Positions 43,290 to 43,388 of a stretch of 43,388 bases of DNA are shown one piece after another. The DNA comes from Betaproteobacteria bacterium HGW-Betaproteobacteria-6. GTDB taxonomy: Bacteria > Pseudomonadota > Gammaproteobacteria > Burkholderiales > Rhodocyclaceae. Made by a program: the position numbers and the translations under genes. The notes beneath the pieces were generated by a model. It did no database searches, was not told where the DNA came from, and saw nothing but the letters and a program-made list of their open reading frames with translations. Numbering within the stretch: position 1 is the stretch's first letter; each line of letters opens with the position of its first letter. Where the stretch lies: the NCBI GenBank assembly GCA_002842145.1, contig PHCF01000008.1, positions 1-43,388 on the forward strand, given 5' to 3'.

Positions 43290-43388
43290 GCGACGTCCCC
43301 CCGTTTTCAGTAGCAGTAGGCTTTAGAGTCCGGGGTTAATTTTACTGATTTCTGGGCAAGTGATCTGGCATAAGCGGCAGGGGTCATC
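43290..43388. mobile_element. Inverted terminal repeat, probable insertion-sequence end (right copy)
   Basis: This is the reverse complement of 1-99, base for base. It lies inside the panE-like gene, so an insertion split this gene. The element itself continues outside the window, and its transposase and target duplication cannot be seen. The equal 99-base length on both sides may reflect the assembler's word size rather than the true element end. Confidence 0.75.

Noticed and set aside
1-43388. Linear replicon or circular molecule suggested by the terminal repeat
   Set aside because: The ends are inverted, not direct, so they do not close a circle. No replication genes are present and one copy cuts a gene, which fits an insertion sequence better than telomeres.
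1-43388. tRNA, rRNA, CRISPR arrays, riboswitches
   Set aside because: No cloverleaf, regular spacer-repeat pattern or known leader element was recognised on reading; the intergenic regions are short and mostly AT-rich promoters.

Overview
This window reads as an accessory catabolic island from a Gram-negative bacterium, most likely a betaproteobacterium (Rhodocyclales/Burkholderiales type). That placement rests on gene content and codon usage, with no marker gene to confirm it. Almost every gene belongs to aerobic breakdown of a hydrophobic polycyclic or isoprenoid acid. The set includes two cytochrome P450s, a putidaredoxin-type ferredoxin and reductase, a small P450/dioxygenase-type 3Fe-4S-like ferredoxin, a type I extradiol dioxygenase, a fumarylacetoacetate-hydrolase-fold enzyme, SDRs, a DUF35/thiolase-fold pair, a CoA ligase, three acyl-CoA dehydrogenases, a crotonase, transporters, and IclR, LysR and two TetR regulators. 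The IclR / ferredoxin / SDR / extradiol dioxygenase / FAH-like / thiolase-like / MFS set resembles the dit cluster for abietane diterpenoids in Pseudomonas and Burkholderia. The ring-hydroxylating Rieske oxygenase of that pathway is absent here. The substrate is therefore inferred to be diterpenoid-like or steroid-like, and it is not proven.

Layout. (1) 1-99 is a repeat that returns, exactly inverted, at 43290-43388. It is probably one end of an insertion sequence present in two opposed copies, and the right copy cuts a panE/apbA-like gene. (2) 248-5018 (minus) holds SDR, FAH-fold, MFS, [2Fe-2S] ferredoxin and ferredoxin reductase. It diverges from 5151-7664 (plus), which holds DUF35, thiolase-fold aldolase-like and a periplasmic double-Cache protein. 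(3) 7769-10774 (plus) holds IclR regulator, 3Fe-4S-like ferredoxin, SDR and extradiol dioxygenase. (4) 10972-13604 (plus) holds a USP-hemerythrin fusion and an MFS exporter, facing a small secreted protein. (5) 21418-14122 (minus) is an operon of indolepyruvate-oxidoreductase-like protein, acetoacetyl-CoA synthetase, EtfB and EtfA. It ends in a rho-independent terminator and is divergent from a LysR gene. (6) 27740-22473 (minus) holds two interlocked acyl-CoA dehydrogenases, a crotonase, a third acyl-CoA dehydrogenase, FolE and bacteriohemerythrin. (7) 36242-27857 (minus) holds P450-2, a CrtC/AttH-like protein, an NTF2-like protein, a CMD-family protein, MFS, CDGSH, P450-1 and an amidohydrolase. 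(8) 36428-43289 holds TetR, a CrtI-like FAD enzyme, a second TetR, and a plus-strand operon of CoA ligase, VOC protein, methyltransferase and truncated panE.

How it could work together (inference). The P450s, fed by the ferredoxin/reductase pair, oxidise the substrate. The CoA ligase activates it. The dehydrogenases, crotonase and DUF35/aldolase pair shorten a side chain. The extradiol dioxygenase and FAH-fold enzyme open and process an aromatic ring. EtfAB takes electrons from the dehydrogenases, and acetoacetyl-CoA synthetase salvages acetoacetate.

Points most worth a second look: a shared operator-like dyad at two promoters (20 of 25 bases identical); a second dyad family, GAACAC-N11-GTGTTC, at three places; folE displaced by one base at an A7 run; a thiolase-fold protein lacking the nucleophilic Cys; two hemerythrin proteins beside oxygenases; and a GC-rich etfBA block in otherwise moderate-GC DNA.
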